DNA of 64,000 nucleotides from Turritopsis dohrnii (GCA_027922465.2 BQMF02000015.1:1798001-1862000), one strand, 5' to 3'; positions 1 to 13,028 are shown, numbered from the stretch's first letter. The notes: generated by a model not told the origin, from the sequence alone. Numbers and translations are program-made.

Positions 1-2
1 GG

Positions 3-1385
3 GATTACGTTCGCGATAGGCTTGTTCACGAGAGCGAAAAGAGAAAGCCTATTGAAGCTGAGAATTCTGGTGATGCCCTATTCACATCAAAACCTAACCA
101 CAAGAAAACCGGTAAATGTCATTACTGTAAGAAACCAGGACATTATGCTCGTGACTGTATCAAAAAGAAAAAGGACCAGAAGAAGGAAAACGCAAATCTC
201 GCAAATGGTGATCACGACAGTAGTGAACTAGCTCTGAAATCCTCTAACGTAAACGAGGATGTGTGGTGGATAGACTCTGGTGCTTCTTCTCACATGACCC
301 ATGACATGAAAAGCTTAAGAAACTATTCCAGTTTTGAAACACCGATAAAGGTAAAACTCGCCGATGACTACAAGCTGAATGCTTTCGGTAAAGGAAATGT
401 ACATTTGACTATTTTGAGCAAGAATGAAAAAGTCAAAATTGTGCTACACGGCGTACTTTACATCCCGAAGATCCAAAACAAACTGTTTTCTCTATCTTAC
501 CTAACAGATAAGGGAATTGATGTGCAATTCAAAGGCAAGGATTGCGATATCACCAAGGAGGGGAAGCAGTATACCATTGGACACAAGTACGGCAAACTTT
601 ACAAACTGAACACGATAAACCCAGGAAACGACGAAACGTGCTGTATCGGGAAAACAAACAAGCAGGATTCGATCGAGCTGTGGCATCAACGATATGGTCA
701 TCTAGGGTACGATAACCTAAAACTCTTGAACGAAAAAGAGATGGTGAATGGCCTGAATATCAACAAAAAGGAAGCCTTCGATCGAAACTGCGAAGGATGT
801 GCTATGGGGAAACAACATCGTCAGCCGTTTCCAAAGAAATCGCAAAGCACTACAACCAAATTGCTCGAGCTGATCCACAGTGACGTGTGTGGACCGATGG
901 ATGTGCCTTCAGTGGGAGGTTCCAGGTACTTTGTGACTTTTATAGACGATTTCTCAAGGTACACTACTGTCTACATGATGAAGCAAAAGTCTGAAGTGCT
1001 TGAAAAATTTGGGCAGTTTGTAAATCTTATTGAAAATCGCACTGGATTGAAAGTGAAACGATTACACCTTGAGAACGAGATTGTAAAACGCTTACGCTCA
1101 GATAATGGTGGTGAATACTTTTCAAAGGACTTTGACGAATTCTGCAACAGTCGTGGAATCCAACGCAAACCAACCATTCCATATTCCCCACAACAAAACG
1201 GAGTTGCTGAACGCATGAACCGCACCCTCTTGGAAGCTGCACGGTCGATGCTGCACCATGCAAAGAAACCCCTCAACCTGTGGGCTGAAGCTGTATCTAC
1301 TGCATCCTACACACGGAATCGAAGCCCTACCGCTGTACTAAAGGGAGTAACGCCTTATGAACTTTGGCATGGTAAAAAAACCTGA
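3..1385 (+). pseudogene. Ty1/copia gag-pol, 5' part (zinc knuckle, protease, integrase); enters from left edge
   Basis: The frame is open from the first bases, so the element starts left of the window. In order it shows a CCHC zinc knuckle of nucleocapsid (CHYCKKPGHYARDC, 117-160), the aspartic protease motif WWIDSGAS (about 264-290), the pre-integrase motif LWHQRYGHLG (about 678-710) with CEGC (about 790), and the integrase catalytic triad D (HSD, about 880), D (SDNGGEY, about 1100) and E (NGVAERMNR, about 1200-1220). The polyprotein makes capsid, protease, integrase and RT for retrotransposition. The frame ends at 1383-1385 right after a run of seven A (1374-1380). The next part of pol continues in another frame that overlaps it, so one extra base in the A run breaks the reading frame. 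No other lesion is seen, so this is a young copy or the break is an assembly error. Confidence 0.93.
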
Positions 1386-3393
1386 CGTTAGTTCCCTGAA
1401 AGTGTTTGGCTGCAAAACATACGTGCATGTTCCTGATGCAAAACGTAAGGGGAAACTCCAGAAGAAATCGTTTCCGTGCGCCTTTGTCGGATACCCTGCC
1501 AACGAAAACGGGTATAAGCTGTACAATCCTGAAACGAGACAGATGCTTCAAAGTCGTGATGTCATGTTCATGGAGAACGCTTTTGACATTGAAAAATCGA
1601 ATGACGTGAGCCACGAATTCTTCACTGGAACATTTGGAGAAGCTGAGGCAGACGCTGAGGAGGAACATCCAGGAAACAACGTCGGTGAACCGCAAGTTGC
1701 TGTTGAAGGAAATGCCAGACCGCGACGAGCAAGGAAACCACCTGACAGACTGAACGTTCTGACAGGTGATTGGTGGAACCTAATGGAGGCTGCATCGATC
1801 GCAGCTGTGGATACCGAAGAACCAACGACCATTAAAGAAGCTTTAAGCAGTGTGAACTCAAAGCTATGGTCTGAAGCACTTCGTAGTGAATTCGATTCAC
1901 TGAAGCAAAATCAAACCTGGGATTTAGTTGACTTACCCGCCGGTAAGAACATTGTTGGCAGTAAATGGGTCTTCAAGCACAAACGTGGTGCTAAAGGCGA
2001 AATCACGCGGTGTAAAGCTCGTCTTGTTGCACAGGGATACTCTCAGAAACCTGGTGTCGACTACGATGAAGTTTTTTCACCTGTCGCAAAGTATAGTTCT
2101 ATTCGTACTGTACTAGCAATCACCAATCAACTTGATTTACACCTCCACCAAATGGATGTCAAAACAGCATTCCTGAATGGAAATCTCGAAGAAGAAATCT
2201 TCGTAAAGCAGCCGGAAGGCTTCGTCGACAAAGAACATCCAGCCAAAGTTTGTCGATTGCGAAAGAGCCTCTATGGCTTAAAACAAGCAGCACGTTGCTG
2301 GAACATGACCCTCGACAAGTACCTTAAACGGTTGGGATACGTTCAAAACAATGTTGACCCCTGCATCTACCTCAAGCGATTCATCAAGGATGGACAGGAA
2401 GTCATCCGCCTTGTTGCTGTATACGTCGACGACCTGCTGATCGCTTCAAATAACGACAAAGAACTCCTCTCCGAAAAGAAACAGATCGGTGAACGTTTCG
2501 AAATGGTTGACGAAGGGGAAGTTCATTACATTCTTGGGATGGCCGTCAAACGAAACCGTAAGGATGGCGTACTTACAATCGACCAACGCGCATTTCTATC
2601 ATCCATGCTGAAACGTTTTGGAATGGAAGATTGCAAGCCTGTAACTACTCCCCTCGAGCCCAACACGAAGTTCGAAAAGCTGAAAGACGATGAAGAACCA
2701 GTCAACCTGAAAGAGTACCAATCTGTCATTGGATGCCTAACATACGCATCGATTGGGACCAGACCAGACTTGTCAGCTGCAGTGGGAGTACTTAATCAAC
2801 ACATGTCGAAACCTGGCAAGCAACACTGGATCGGTGTAAAACGAGTTCTTCGATACGTTAAAGGAACCGTCGATTATGGGCTGGTGTACAAGGCGAGTAA
2901 AGCTTATGAAACGATAGACTGTTTACGTGGCTTCGCCGATCCCGATTGGGCAGGGGATGTGGTAACACGAAAGTCGACTTCCGGTTACATATTCCAAGTC
3001 GGAAGTTCCACAATTTCATGGAAGTCAAAACGTCAGTCAATTGTTGCACTCTCCTCGACTGAAGCAGAATACGTTTCGTTATGCAGTGCAACACAGGAAG
3101 CAGTATGGTTACGAGTCCTTCTCAGAGGCATGGGTTTCGAACAAGCCAATGCTACTACGATTTATGAAGACAACCAAGGTGCAATTGCTCTTGCGAAAAA
3201 TCCTGCACATCACTCACGAACAAAACACATTGACATTAAATACCACTATGTACGTGACGCTGTCTCGACCAAGGAGATTAACCTGAAATACTGTCCTACA
3301 CAAGAAATGATTGCTGATCTATTGACAAAGGGACTTCCTCGACCACAGTTCGAAAAGCTTCGTCTAGAACTTGGTGTGACCAAACTATGCTGA
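1357..3393 (+). pseudogene. Ty1/copia pol, 3' part (reverse transcriptase and RNase H)
   Basis: This is the continuation of the copia polyprotein, one frame off from the first part. The ATG at 1357 is only the first Met of the open frame and is not a real start. The segment begins with the conserved KPDVSSLKVFGC block, passes a variable acidic linker, then the RT domain with NQTWDLVDLP (from about 1905), SKWVFKHKR, and the catalytic YVDDLLIAS (about 2420). RNase H follows with DPDWAGD (about 2940), SSTEAEY (about 3055) and EDNQGAIALAKN (about 3165). The order protease-integrase-RT-RNase H is that of copia, not gypsy. The frame is uninterrupted for 678 codons and ends 51 bases before the LTR, with a purine-rich tract (about 3437-3444) just upstream of it. 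Confidence 0.93.
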
Positions 3394-3444
3394 AATGACT
3401 TTCAGTTTTGACAATGACGTGACAAAGTGACCGTCAAGTGGGAG

Positions 3445-3639
3445 TGTTGAAATATGTGACGCTCATGTTCAGCACAATGGTTTTAATAATGTTATGGTGT
3501 TCTTATTAATGTATTGTATTCACGCACGTGGCCCTTTTATCACACATGTTATTCTTTTTAGTTCTGTCGTTCGTTATATATTTTATAAGAGAAGAAAACG
3601 TACTCGTTGAGCAAAGAACTGCGTGTCTGTTTTTTATCA
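3445..3639 (+). repeat. 3' LTR of the copia element
   Basis: The 195-bp LTR begins TGTTGAAATATG and ends TTTATCA. It is recognised by comparison with the solo LTR at 35354-35554, which has the same ends and nearly the same sequence. It contains a TATA-like stretch near 3568. It is followed by ACTAA, which may be the 3' target-site copy; the 5' copy is outside the window. Confidence 0.85.
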
Positions 3640-5046
3640 ACTAAAACGTAAACAAACATTTAAATACATACACATTTGTTACCTGTTATTTTATTAATCT
3701 AAAACAAAGTAAATAAAACGTTGAAACATGTGCTGGATGTATACTCGTTATTTGTTGTTCGTTTTTGTTTTCCACATAAAAACCATTTCAGTATGATTAA
3801 ATAATACGTCAATACATTTACTTACGCTCTTTTATTAATCTAAAATAGAAAAACAAAGAAAGAAAAGCAAACAGTTAAGCAATAAACGTTTTATAATAAT
3901 ACCTTCGTACAGACCTGTTCGTTTGTCAAACGATTAATGAAAATGGATTTCTTATCAACGAACATTGTCGCTATAGTTTGCACGATTTCGGCAACCAATG
4001 AAAACGGCGAAAAGACGATCACGTGTCAAAACAAATGATCGTTGGATTGCAGTGGAAGAGTTTCTTCAATGGTCGAACTGCCGCTATATGACCACGATTA
4101 AGAAGATTTTGACCATTAAAAAAACAAAAACACAACACTCTCTAAGTTAAATGTGTTACACACGATTGCGAATTAGTATAAGTAGATATTGCCAAATGTT
4201 GAATCTCGTATTTGCTTCAAAAGAAAATGGACGAAAATCGGCAATGAGATATAGCCATTTACTCGCTATATTTCAGCCATTGAAAATGTAAAAAGTAGTT
4301 CTGACCTATTCGTAGTTGCTCAGAGTAGCGTTTTTTCGATGTCACAAAGCCAATATGGGTATTTAACAACTAGCAGAGGTTTATTTACAATGGCTCTGAC
4401 TAAAAAAATAAGTGTATAACGTATGTATACATTTAAGATACGAAATCATCAGCAAATACGGGGTTTTTCCACATGTTAGTAACATACGTTATATCTCATT
4501 ATACTAGAAAAAACCTTCCAATGAGATTATAAGAAAGAAAGGGTTCAAATTCATGATTTATAAGTGTATGAAGTATCCACAAACATTTAGTAAGTGGGAC
4601 GCATCACAAGTCGGAGCGATTTTACAATACCACCTACTAAAAAATTCCCTTGGAAACAAAAACCCAACGACCAACTATCCAACGACCAAAACAAGCCATA
4701 AATAAAAAAATTATGATGTTTTACATGACCAACGAACAACTAATCAACGAAGGATATTGCGCAAAGCAACAAAGAATGACTACCAACGAACCTACGACAA
4801 GATAACAAAATCATCAGATGAAGCATATTTGAACAACAGCCAACGAACCAACTGGAGCATTTTAAGTGCTTGGAAAGTAACCACAAGATCTCAAAATCAA
4901 CAACCAACGAACCTACATGAATGAACAGGCAGTAGGCAAAATACAATCTAGGCAAGAGAACCACAGTAAGACCCAAAGCATTAGGCATTAGGCAGACGAA
5001 AGACATTATCAAGGAAATAATCGTATTTATTTAATTATATATGTTC
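3640..5046. other. AT-rich non-coding stretch
   Basis: No convincing gene. A small inverted repeat pairs ATAACGTATGT (about 4418) with ACATACGTTAT (about 4485). The ATTAATCTAAAA motif occurs twice (about 3692 and 3834). The 90-codon antisense frame at 4740-5012 has no recognisable motif. Confidence 0.5.
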
Positions 5047-5560
5047 TTAAAGAAATGATTTACTTGATTTACTTGTTGATAATTTGTTGTACAGGTTTTT
5101 GGTTAAACCAGAGGTAGTTGCGGTAGACATTAAAGGTTGTTCTAGATTCAATTCTTGTAGCGGTTTGTGAACGGATAGTTCTATCGCTGGCGATTTACCG
5201 GTAGATGGTTGTCTGACGAACAGTAGAAATGTGTTTAAATTGATCACATGGCCAGGACGAATCCCAATTTTTGAATGATATTTAGCTGGAAAAATGTTAA
5301 CGGTAGGAATTATTGATGATAAAACATACCCGAGGCTTGTACCAACCGATGTTGCATGATTTAACAAGTAATTATGAAGGAGACAATATCTGGTCGTACG
5401 CTACTTCATGTTTAATGAATCTAGTGTTCAGCTCAGCCCAAGGTTCTTCAGGTGGTGAGTTGATAAATTTGTTTTGCAGACATGTTGTCAAAATGCTTAA
5501 CGTTGTTGCGTCAATTGATGCGAACAGTGTAATGATATATCGTTAACAAATGGATAATCT
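5047..5560 (-). pseudogene. Fragment of a P-loop ATPase-like protein (possibly DUF3987-like)
   Basis: On the minus strand, 5367 down to 5047 encodes about 106 residues with a Walker-A-like PSTGKSPAIE, preceded by a hydrophobic segment and followed by a TTSGLTKNLYNKL block. This order (Walker A, then a T-T-S-G/A-L segment) is typical of DUF3987-type P-loop proteins seen as orphan ORFs in invertebrate genomes; the family call is from memory. Upstream on the same strand (about 5540-5385) another open segment contains SPPEEPWAELNTRF in a different frame, ending in a stop at about 5385. I read it as the same gene broken by a frameshift. No start, donor or downstream exon is evident, so this is a decayed fragment, perhaps transposon cargo. 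Confidence 0.4.
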
Positions 5561-5694
5561 AACGTTCAAATGAAATCATTGCATTGCGCATGAGCGAATC
5601 AAAATGTGTATTTGACATGACACCAGTTAAAAGGATACCGTCGCAGCGAAAGAATGTAAAAGACGTGAGCATGGTGTTGGTTGTAGGTCAGATA

Positions 5695-6129
5695 TCCATA
5701 TATTAATAGCCGATTCTCCTTTTGTCTGTCTGTCTGTCACACAAAATGGTAGATTGAGTTGTGAGAGTGATTATTTTATTTTATTTTGTGCGACGTCAGT
5801 GTGAAACCATTGAGACCCAAATCGAATGCGGCGTTTAGGAACAATTATAACTGACATTTTTTAGGGTCCGCAATATTGACCATGGGGTGAAGAAAACATT
5901 TGGGCAAAGTTTATGGGGACGGGGCTTAATGTCGTCATCAAAACTTTTGATCGACGATATCTCCGAAATTGTGTGTAATAGACATATGATCCTACACATT
6001 TTCTTGCTCAGAATTTCGAGCTCTACAAGATGGTAACACCTTAAATTGTCAATTCCTTAATTCCATTTTTCGTCAACGACACAACGCAGGCTGAACATGG
6101 GCGGCAAGCGACGCCGCCTTGGCTGCTAG
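5695..6129 (+). mobile_element. Short non-autonomous Helitron
   Basis: The 5' end is A|TCCATATATTAATAG and the 3' end is CTAG|T at 6126-6129. A GC-rich hairpin (GGCGGC, loop, GCCGCC, about 6100-6118) lies just upstream of the CTAG. These are the Helitron hallmarks: 5' TC, 3' hairpin plus CTRR, insertion between A and T, no target duplication. The interior (TGTCTGTCTGTC run, CGTCATCAAAA, GATATCTCCG) is shared with the array at 14.5-19.6 kb. It has no coding capacity. Confidence 0.65.
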
Positions 6130-7692
6130 TTATTAATTAAAAAGTCTGGTAGTTGGTTGTTGATTATATTTATTTTTTAATGTAGGAAAAGGGAGGTGGT
6201 ATTGTAAAACCTTGCCCACAAGTCAAATTATTAGGGTTGGAATATGGAAAAGCTAAATTCCCCAAAAATAACATGTAACATACGTAATGCTATTTTGGTT
6301 GATTCAGTGGGTTTATTGGAAAAACAATCTGGACTAGTTTTTCAGCTTTGAAATAGGTACTCTTACAAAAAAATAACAACCCTAGGTTCTTCTGAACAAA
6401 AGTTATTACTCAGCCGATCTTAGATCGAGATGAGTATTGGAATCGGCGTTTTTCTTCTTCTTCTTCATTAAATTTTGCCGTTTTCGGAAAGTCCGTTCGG
6501 ATTTTGGATTGTTTGTTTATTTAATGACAGACCCAAAACGTGATGCTAAATGCAATACAAAAAGGGCACTTTCAATAATAACTCATAAAAGAATGATCTT
6601 TTCTGTACTTCTGAAATACTTTTAGAAGTTATTTTAGACATTTTTTGTTGATAACTTCTCAATTCAATCTTTAAAATTTTTATTATCAAGTCTGTAAAAT
6701 ATGCACACAGAGCTCGTGAAAACGCTTATGTTTTGAGGAAATTGTAGAAGAAGCTTTGCAGAATCTTTGAAGAAGAATTTTAAGACTTTCTTTCCTGTCT
6801 TTATCAACTATTGCCATGGAAATATTATCATGGGAACATTCTTTGTAGGAAATATTTATGTTTAGTCGACTCTGCGAAAAGTTCTTGAAAAAGAAGATGA
6901 AGATATATAATAAACAAAACTGTGTTGTGTGTGAAAAACTTTCAATATCACAACAGAAATGAATGTAGTATCAACATTACTGGTGAATACGTCTTATCAA
7001 TAAATTCATTAAACATGCTCATTTCATTTAATAAATATTACACTAAAAGTTGAAGATATCGAAAAAAATAAACAAGTGGAATTGTCATTGAAAGCACACA
7101 AAATATACTTCACTTGTGACTGAATTGACTCATCTGTCTACACACTGATACAAACCGAAAGTATAAACATCATGCGCAAGATATTGGTGAACAATAACGT
7201 TTAATAAAACTGTTTTTCTGGCTCCGAAATGTCACAGTGAATTGAAAAGTGGTCGAGATTAGTTTAATAAATTAAAGAAGGGAGTAATTTTGTGAATTCT
7301 AGACTGTATCAAATTATTAGTCAGTACAATGTTCGATCAAGTTACCACTGTGTGGGACTTATTGTGTTAAATTCACATTGAAAAAGATGACGTTGTTCAA
7401 AATAATCAAGATTTTTTCTACTGCAAACCACTCGATGCAAGCACAGAATAAGTTTGGGATATATATACAATGTCAGGAAAAATTCTTTGGATGATAATTA
7501 GAATCAAACCAATATACATACATATAATTTAAAAATTTGTCGTGTACCTAATATGTGCTAGGACACAATATAACATGTTTGAAAAGAACATAATACGGAT
7601 CCTTAAAAAAGTTTTATTGTGTCATTTGTCTTTTCGTGCACAATTGCTTTATTTATAAACTCCATGAAAAGATTCAAGTGCTAATATGCAGT
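6130..7692. other. Non-coding AT-rich stretch
   Basis: I see no gene, RNA or clear repeat boundary here. Short poly-pyrimidine runs occur near 6450-6470. Confidence 0.45.
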
Positions 7693-7860
7693 CAGTGGCG
7701 GATCTAGAGGGCAGGCACATTCTGTGGAGAAACGCATTAACATAATTTGTCAATTCGGTTTATAATATTACCAATGGGATTGTTTGAATGTTTTTCTTTT
7801 ATGTTTGAATTGCTAACACTTTTTTACACAAGTTGTGACTTACTTCTTGATCCGCCACTG
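7693..7860. mobile_element. MITE with CAGTGGCGGATC termini
   Basis: CAGTGGCGGATCTAG at 7693 is matched by the inverted TTGATCCGCCACTG ending at 7860, giving a 168-bp element. The CAGTGGCGGAT terminus is common among hAT-type MITEs. I could not see a clean 8-bp target duplication, so the superfamily is uncertain. Confidence 0.6.
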
Positions 7861-10800
7861 ACAGGTTTAGTAGAAATAGACTTTCATATTGTATGTTATG
7901 TTGATTTAAATTATATACTATATAATTTTTATATTGTCATGGATTAAAATCTTTGAAATACCCAAGTTTCTCCTGCTCCTACTAATCCAAGTTGTGAACA
8001 ATTTCATGAAACGTTTACTTAAATATGTTACCAATTCGCATTTCTGGCAAAATTTGGAAGGTTTGCACCAAAAAAAAAATTGGAAGGTCCTGAATTTGGC
8101 AGTCACTTATGCAGATTTGACAAGGTCTTCAGTTTTTAAGCAAGTTTGACTTATTTTAACTCATTTGATTGTAATAGTGTTGAAGTCAATACAATTGTGC
8201 AAGTCTTCGATCCATATAATTTTACATAATTTATGCTAGGTATACTTCTGCAATTTATTTAGTCTTCCTCAGTTCGGACTAGCCTCTTACTATAAGCGTC
8301 ATTTCAAAGGGCTTGCCTGTAATATAACATTTAGCACAATTTAATTGCAATTATAATTGTTATATCGGCTGAGTTACCGCCCTTTAGGGCTGTTTTATTA
8401 TTCTTCAAAAAAGGAAATAACGTTACTGTAACATACGTTATGTAATTTTCGAACCTTTTTGATTCGCACGCTTTCTATTGCAAATTCGAACGTTTTGATT
8501 TGATTTTTCGACTTCATATTGTTCCTTGTTCGTGTATTATCAGTTAGTGTGAAGTCTTTGGAGAAGTGACGTGGATGACAGAACAAAAAGTAAGTAATCA
8601 TAATTATAGTAACATCCGTTATATTGTAATTGAAAGCGCTTTCTTACATGAATTAAATCATAGAATGTTTCATGGAATCTAAGCATCAATACTATTTTCT
8701 ACCCTGAATAGAGGCATTCATCATATATTAACTTGCTATAATATCGAATCCTCAATGTATAGCACATGTTACAACGAAATTATATTGAACTACATTGCCA
8801 TTTTTAACTAACTTTAAAAAACTTATTTCAACTTTGGGGGTCGAATTAACTTTTAAAAGCATTTTCAATAGTTTTTGGGATGATCGATATTTTGAAAACT
8901 GTGTACCAGCTAACCTGGCAAATGTCGCACTTTTTTTAGAATGGCTCAAGATGATGAACCTGAAGAATACTAAAAATATAGTGAATATTAAAGTGAACGT
9001 ATTTTCGTGACTATTTTCATGGCAGGATAAGATGATGTTTGTTTTTTTTTTTGCTGTTGCTGTCTCTTGAAATTACAAGTAGATTCTAATATTTTACTTT
9101 CTCCATTCGTGTAAAGTCTCCAGTGGAATGTCTAATTTTTAAACTGCTCTGCGAAGACACCGAGACGTCATAACAGTTTTAAGAGTCTGTAACTTTTGAT
9201 TTAGACAAAACTACGTCAAGACTTATATATGCTTTTTACTGAGAATGTCAAACTCTTTCAGTTGGCATCAACAATATTTGAAAAATTCGAATAAAATCTT
9301 TTCTTCACCTTTGGACCTGTGACGTCATAAGGGAAAAAAGGTATTTGGTCCTGGCAAGCCCATTTTTGTCCTTAGAAACTAGCCAGTAAACATTTTCGGA
9401 TGGCATTAGAGCTTTTTAAACCATTTATGATAAATCCGCACCCTGTCACCTTTTTTTTGACGGTAGCGTGCTGACTTCGGCGGGAAAAGGTTTGGAAAAG
9501 ATATAAGTAATTTACGTAAGTACATGAGTCAAACGAATTCATTCATTCAGAATGCATATGCTGGGAAGATGAGCAGTTACTGATTTGTTTTGGTAACGAA
9601 CGTGCTGTTAGGTTAGAAAAGAAGATGTGATTTATTTATTAATTCAAAATGGTTACACAGTTATGAATATTTTTATTTCGCATAGATGTAGAAATAAGAA
9701 AGTTGTTGTGCTGTCTCATCTCATCTTAACCATTTGCTTATACAATTAATTGAGGATATTTGAGATGTTTGGTGCTTTGTCTATCTATGGTGCTTTCAAG
9801 CTGTTTTGGGAACAAAATGCATGCTCCCCTGACACTAATTTGATTTAGTAGATTGATTGATGATGTTTGGTGGTGCTTTGCATGTTCTGTCTACCAGCCA
9901 TTTTGCGTTTGTTTTGGTTGTTTTTGTTTGCTAAAACTCACTGCATAGGTTTATGTTATAAACTTTTCAATCTATATAGTGCCATACAAATTCTTTTAGT
10001 AAATTTGTGCTTTTAATAATTACTTTTAGGATAACGTGTCTTTGGATTGTCTTTTTGTTTGCTTTGTTTGATTTCTTTCAATATTGTCATAGTATTGTTA
10101 GGATTTATGCTTCATTATACAATTGAAATCTTTTTCTTTTAGGTAAGATAAATAATAAAAAAGGTTATCAATCATTAAAGAAATAAAACTCATTGCTTCA
10201 AATCATGATGTTGGTGGTTTGGGCAAGAACAGATTATGCATTCATTTCACCAATTCATTAATGATTGCTGTTTACCGTAACATTGTAATAAAAGAAACAG
10301 AGCTGAAGGTATCGATTTGTTTTTAATTCATATTTTGTAATATTTACCCATTATAAATGCAGATGTTGTATTCTTGGGTGTATAATTTTGCATTAGTTTT
10401 GTTATTAGTTTTTGTTATTGTTTTTGCAAAAGTTACTTTTCATTTCATGTGTTTGAAAAATATTGTTTTCGGTCACTAGTAGGGTATTTTAAGCATTTCG
10501 ATGATTCAGTTTCTTTACCATTTTGATGATAGGTTGTGTTTCATAAAGTTATTTTTGGAACAACCTTTCTTCGGTTCAGCTACATTATTGATTGAATCTG
10601 TTCATATGATATTATGTGCTTACACATTTATAACCATTTAAAAAGTGGTATGCTTCTGGCCTTTGTGTGCGTACTAGGTATGGGGACTTATTATGTTGTT
10701 ATCTGTTTTATGTAAAAGTTACTTTTAGTCTTCTGAGTAAAAAAGGGCAATTTGCTTTCAGTTAAAAGGAGCTAATATTAAGCATTTGATCTTTCTATTT

Positions 10801-10880
10801 TTTATTATGTTGATGTTTGGTTCTTTCCAAGATAATTTATTATACTAATTATATTATAACTATATTATTCTCTGCCCCAT
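7861..10880. other. Non-coding AT-rich stretch
   Basis: Three kilobases without a supported gene. GTAACATACGTTAT-type motifs recur at about 8426 and 8610. A segment at about 9120-9350 (GACGTCATAA, TTTTGATTTAG) weakly resembles the interior of the Helitron-like units. A short palindrome GCCCTTTAGGGC sits near 8381. Confidence 0.4.
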
Positions 10881-13028
10881 TGGGCACAGGTCGTCCATCG
10901 GACGTCCAGCGGACGTACTATTTTAGTCCTAACGTCCACGTACACTTGAAGACGTCCAACGGACGTCTATTTTAGTCCACGGTCATCAATAGACGTCCTT
11001 TCGACGTCTGCGTTTGTCTTCTATTTTTAATCTAGAACTTAAAATTTAAGTTTAAAACTGGATCGACAGTTGTACTCAAATCACTTGCTACAAACATCAT
11101 CCTGTACAGTTTACTCTAATATCTAGACTACACTCTATCTCGAACTTCTCCCTATCTCGAACGAAAATATTAGTCATTTGTGCACTCTCTAATCTGTTTT
11201 TTAATTCTTTATCTCGAACTTTCTCTAACTCGAACAAATTTGCTGGTCTCTTGCGAGTTCGAGATAGAGAGAGTTCAGTTGTCGTTGGTTCAGTTTGGTT
11301 ATGTAGAATGTCCGTGCGAACGCACCACGTATGGCGCGAAAACTAAAATAAAATACGGGGGTCAGAATACCAAATCTGGTCATATAACTTGGTTTTAAAC
11401 GTGATTAATATCGTGTTTTATCGTGCACAAATTGTACCTATTTTGTTTATTTGAAATTTTTTCAATTAAATTCAGTATCGAATGAAAACTATTCTGATGA
11501 GTACAATAGCTTTGTAAATACGCCCCCGTCTAGTTTTGACGTTCGATATAAAAAATTCCATCAAGATCAAGATTCTACCGTTACATCAGAAGAAAACATG
11601 GGATAGGCGAACTGATAGACGAACCGCCAACAATTATTACAACATACACCATATAATGTAAGTCAAAATTCTTTTTAATTATGTTTGATCATTATAATGT
11701 GCTGTAAGCAAAAGTTCTCCGGTTGCTTTCTTTTTGCACTACAAAAAGTTTACAGAGTATGACAAACTGTCTGATCAAAAGATTAAAAAAGATTTAAACT
11801 TTGCACCTCAGTAAAAGCATATCATAAATGTTTTAATTAATAAGCAATATGATTCTGGGCAACACACCTGTACACATGCTTTAATATTGAAGTAATCATT
11901 AACCACATGTAACAAAAATCTAACATATTTTTAAATACATCTTTTAGGAAATCGTATGCCAAAGATATTTTGGATAAGCTTCCTCCAACCAAATGTGTCA
12001 TCCAATACTACTGAATTAATGGAACTGTATACTACTCTCTTAGGTCCAAAGCGAAAATATGAGCTGTTGAAAACTCTCCTGGAAATCGGATCAAAAGACG
12101 AAGCTGAACAGATGATAAATATTTCAACCACGAGGAGGAATCTGGTAAGTTGTCATAAGTGTATGATGAATTACGTAAAGCAAATTTCTAAGGAGCATAG
12201 TTTATGTTTAAATTTCAAAATTTAGGTGCAGAAGACCATGCAGAAATCTTTGAAAAGACTTGAGCCCTGTAAAACATGATGATTCGACGGTTGAAGACAG
12301 AACACACTTCACACTTCATATATTTAGAACAAATTTCATCACTAAAAAGACTAGCTCATCTATTCTCTGAAACACCGGCTCATGATAACTTTGGACACAG
12401 TGACCGTTTATTTTCTTCACAGAATTCTCTTTCTTGTATATAAAAGTTGTATATTGAGTTTCTTTGTTACCTTTACAATCTATGAGATACCAAAATCATT
12501 AATTTCTTTTAATAATAATGGAGCACGTGTATTATAACTGAATCATACTTTTGTATTCCAGGCGCATTGACTGAATGACATCACAAGAACGAAATCGACA
12601 CGTTAATTAGTGACCTTTTGAAAAGGGAGAAAAGTATAAGGCACATCTAGAAGATGATGAACACGAACGCGGAAAACAATGTAAATTTTACGATTTATAA
12701 TTATAATCTGTAAATACAATTTAAAAACATGGAAAGGACATGCTTTTTTCAATTCTCTATTCAATCCCTATCCTGTGAAGATTTTTCTTATATGAAACGT
12801 CCTTTCATTGTCCTGTACACAAAATGAGAGCTTTTTCTTATCCCAATGGACGTCCTCTGAACGGTCAATTTTGTGAAAAAAACGACGTCCATACGACGTC
12901 CTCTGCAGACGTGGACGAAAAGCGTTTCATTTGGTACGTCTTTTGGACGTCCTCTGGTCGTCCAAAGTGGACGTCCTAAGGTCCTAAACAGACGTCATTT
13001 GGACGTCATTTGGACGTCCTTGTGCCCA
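10881..13028. mobile_element. DNA transposon with GACGTC-rich terminal arrays (family not recognised)
   Basis: The left end TGGGCACA (10881) is inverted at the right end TGTGCCCA (to 13028). Just inside each end lie about 140-190 bp packed with the palindrome GACGTC, mostly as GGACGTCC or GACGTCCA, in near-regular spacing (left 10890-11015, right 12850-13020). The 1.8-kb interior holds possible short exons but no transposase I recognise. No obvious target duplication is seen. The repeated palindromes look like subterminal binding sites for a transposase, by analogy with other DNA transposons. Confidence 0.6.
11948..12144 (+). CDS. Possible internal exon inside the GACGTC element, function unknown
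   Basis: The exon is bounded by an acceptor (CTTTTAG|GA) and a strong donor (CTG|GTAAGT). It is open in one frame through its length and contains the segment TELMELYTTLLGPKRKYELL and a helical, charged tail. A preceding possible donor lies near 11660 (AATGTAAGT). I do not recognise the protein. It could belong to a gene carried by the element or be chance. Confidence 0.3.

Noticed and set aside
971..1276. Long antisense ORFs opposite copia integrase
   Set aside because: They are shadows of the coding strand, which has all family motifs.
4740..5012. 90-codon antisense frame that looked like a possible membrane protein
   Set aside because: It has Leu/Cys-rich low-complexity composition, no recognisable motif and no splice or leader context.
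5313..5546. 77-codon plus-strand ORF
   Set aside because: It is antisense to the P-loop pseudogene fragment and lacks any motif.
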